Assembly (NCBI GenBank): GCA_001544655.2
Contig: FCOD02000025.1
Span: 1 to 64,000, forward strand
DNA length: 64,000 bases
From: Caballeronia turbans
GTDB taxonomy: Bacteria > Pseudomonadota > Gammaproteobacteria > Burkholderiales > Burkholderiaceae
Reading direction: 5' to 3'
Under the pieces are notes generated by a model, which saw only the letters and a list, made by a program, of their open reading frames with translations, did no database searches and was not told the DNA's origin. Position 1 is the stretch's first letter; every line of letters starts with the position of its first letter. The translations under genes and the position numbers were made by a program. Below are positions 63,862 through 64,000 of the stretch, piece by piece.

Positions 63862-64000
63862 ATGTCCGACAACCTTCCGCCGCGCGGCAACGACAATTGG
63901 GAGCGCGACGCGCTCGAACGCATCGCGCTTGCCGCCATCCGCGAGCAGCGCGCCGCGCGGCGCTGGCGTATCTTCTTTCGCTTCGTGTTTCTTGGCGTGA
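63862..64000 (+). CDS. sppA: Signal peptide peptidase SppA-like (S49 family), N-terminal fragment
   Basis: A gene cut by the window end; 46 codons are visible: a polar start (MSDNLPPRGNDNWERDALER), a basic stretch (REQRAARRWRIFFR) and the first residues of a membrane anchor. This N-terminus matches those of S49-type peptidases next to rluC-HAD-Rieske in Burkholderiaceae. The catalytic part lies outside, so the call relies on the N-terminus and context. Confidence 0.6.
   Translation, partial: MSDNLPPRGNDNWERDALERIALAAIREQRAARRWRIFFRFVFLGV

Overview
This window is a stretch of a high-GC betaproteobacterial chromosome, most likely from the Burkholderiaceae (Paraburkholderia/Caballeronia/Burkholderia type). 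The evidence is the gene content and order: rpsP-rimM-trmD-rplS; orn opposite a Ste24-type peptidase gene and rsgA; moeA-mobA-moaA beside rne; rne divergent from rluC; an etfBA block followed by a 596-residue acyl-CoA dehydrogenase; and a VpsR/BerB-like sigma-54 activator near folA and thyA. Coding is dense, codon bias is strongly GC-ending, and many neighbours overlap by 4 bp. I see no prophage, insertion sequence, CRISPR array or plasmid function. This is core chromosome with a few accessory spots.

Layout. 0.1-3.4 kb: a lytic transglycosylase, a class II histone-deacetylase-like amidohydrolase and a monoglyceride-lipase-like hydrolase. 3.6-6.1 kb: the methionine importer metNIQ. 6.2-9.9 kb: electron-transfer flavoprotein genes and an acyl-CoA dehydrogenase. 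9.9-11.8 kb: dadA divergent from an Lrp-type regulator. 11.9-13.5 kb: a radical-SAM gene behind a perfect LexA box, then a TM2 protein. 13.7-16.2 kb: the ribosomal protein/tRNA-modification operon. 16.2-22.5 kb: Nudix, CobD-like, Ste24-RsgA-DUF2007, orn, mogA and yjgA. 22.7-28.1 kb: pmbA, folA, the sigma-54 activator with a long AT-rich upstream region, and thyA. 28.2-34.8 kb: an ArsR-like regulator, a tiny lipoprotein, a thioesterase, fumC, a phospholipase-D lipoprotein, a candidate small RNA and a MATE pump. 35-39.4 kb: an S4 protein, two Lys/Ala-rich secreted proteins, a UvrD/Rep-type helicase behind a LexA-like box, and a hypothetical protein. 39.5-42.3 kb: azlCD, an AraC regulator, creA and a 24-residue membrane protein. 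42.4-46.5 kb: a GntR regulator divergent from lutABC (lactate use), then a broken lpxO-like gene. 46.6-53.4 kb: two tRNA-Asn genes, fdxA, pncB, a second LUD protein, an antiporter, a 2-hydroxyacid dehydrogenase and rmuC. 53.4-60.9 kb: an acetyltransferase gene, molybdopterin genes and rne. 61.8-64 kb: rluC, a HAD phosphatase, a Rieske protein and the start of sppA.

How the parts work together. Several units are ordinary pathways: methionine uptake, flavoprotein-linked acyl-CoA oxidation, D-amino-acid oxidation under an Lrp regulator, lactate oxidation under a GntR regulator with a perfect palindromic operator, and three molybdenum-cofactor genes in a row plus mogA elsewhere. The items most worth a second look are regulatory. 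They are (i) a perfect LexA box over the promoter of a SplB-like radical-SAM gene and a one-mismatch box over a UvrD-like helicase promoter, (ii) a roughly 70-nt candidate small RNA with an anti-Shine-Dalgarno hairpin loop behind the MATE gene, (iii) a consensus promoter inside the start of rluC that would give rne a leader of about 870 nt, and (iv) two very small membrane or lipoprotein genes (46 and 24 codons). All calls come from reading the sequence. Functional names rest on motif and family recognition, not on database searches.
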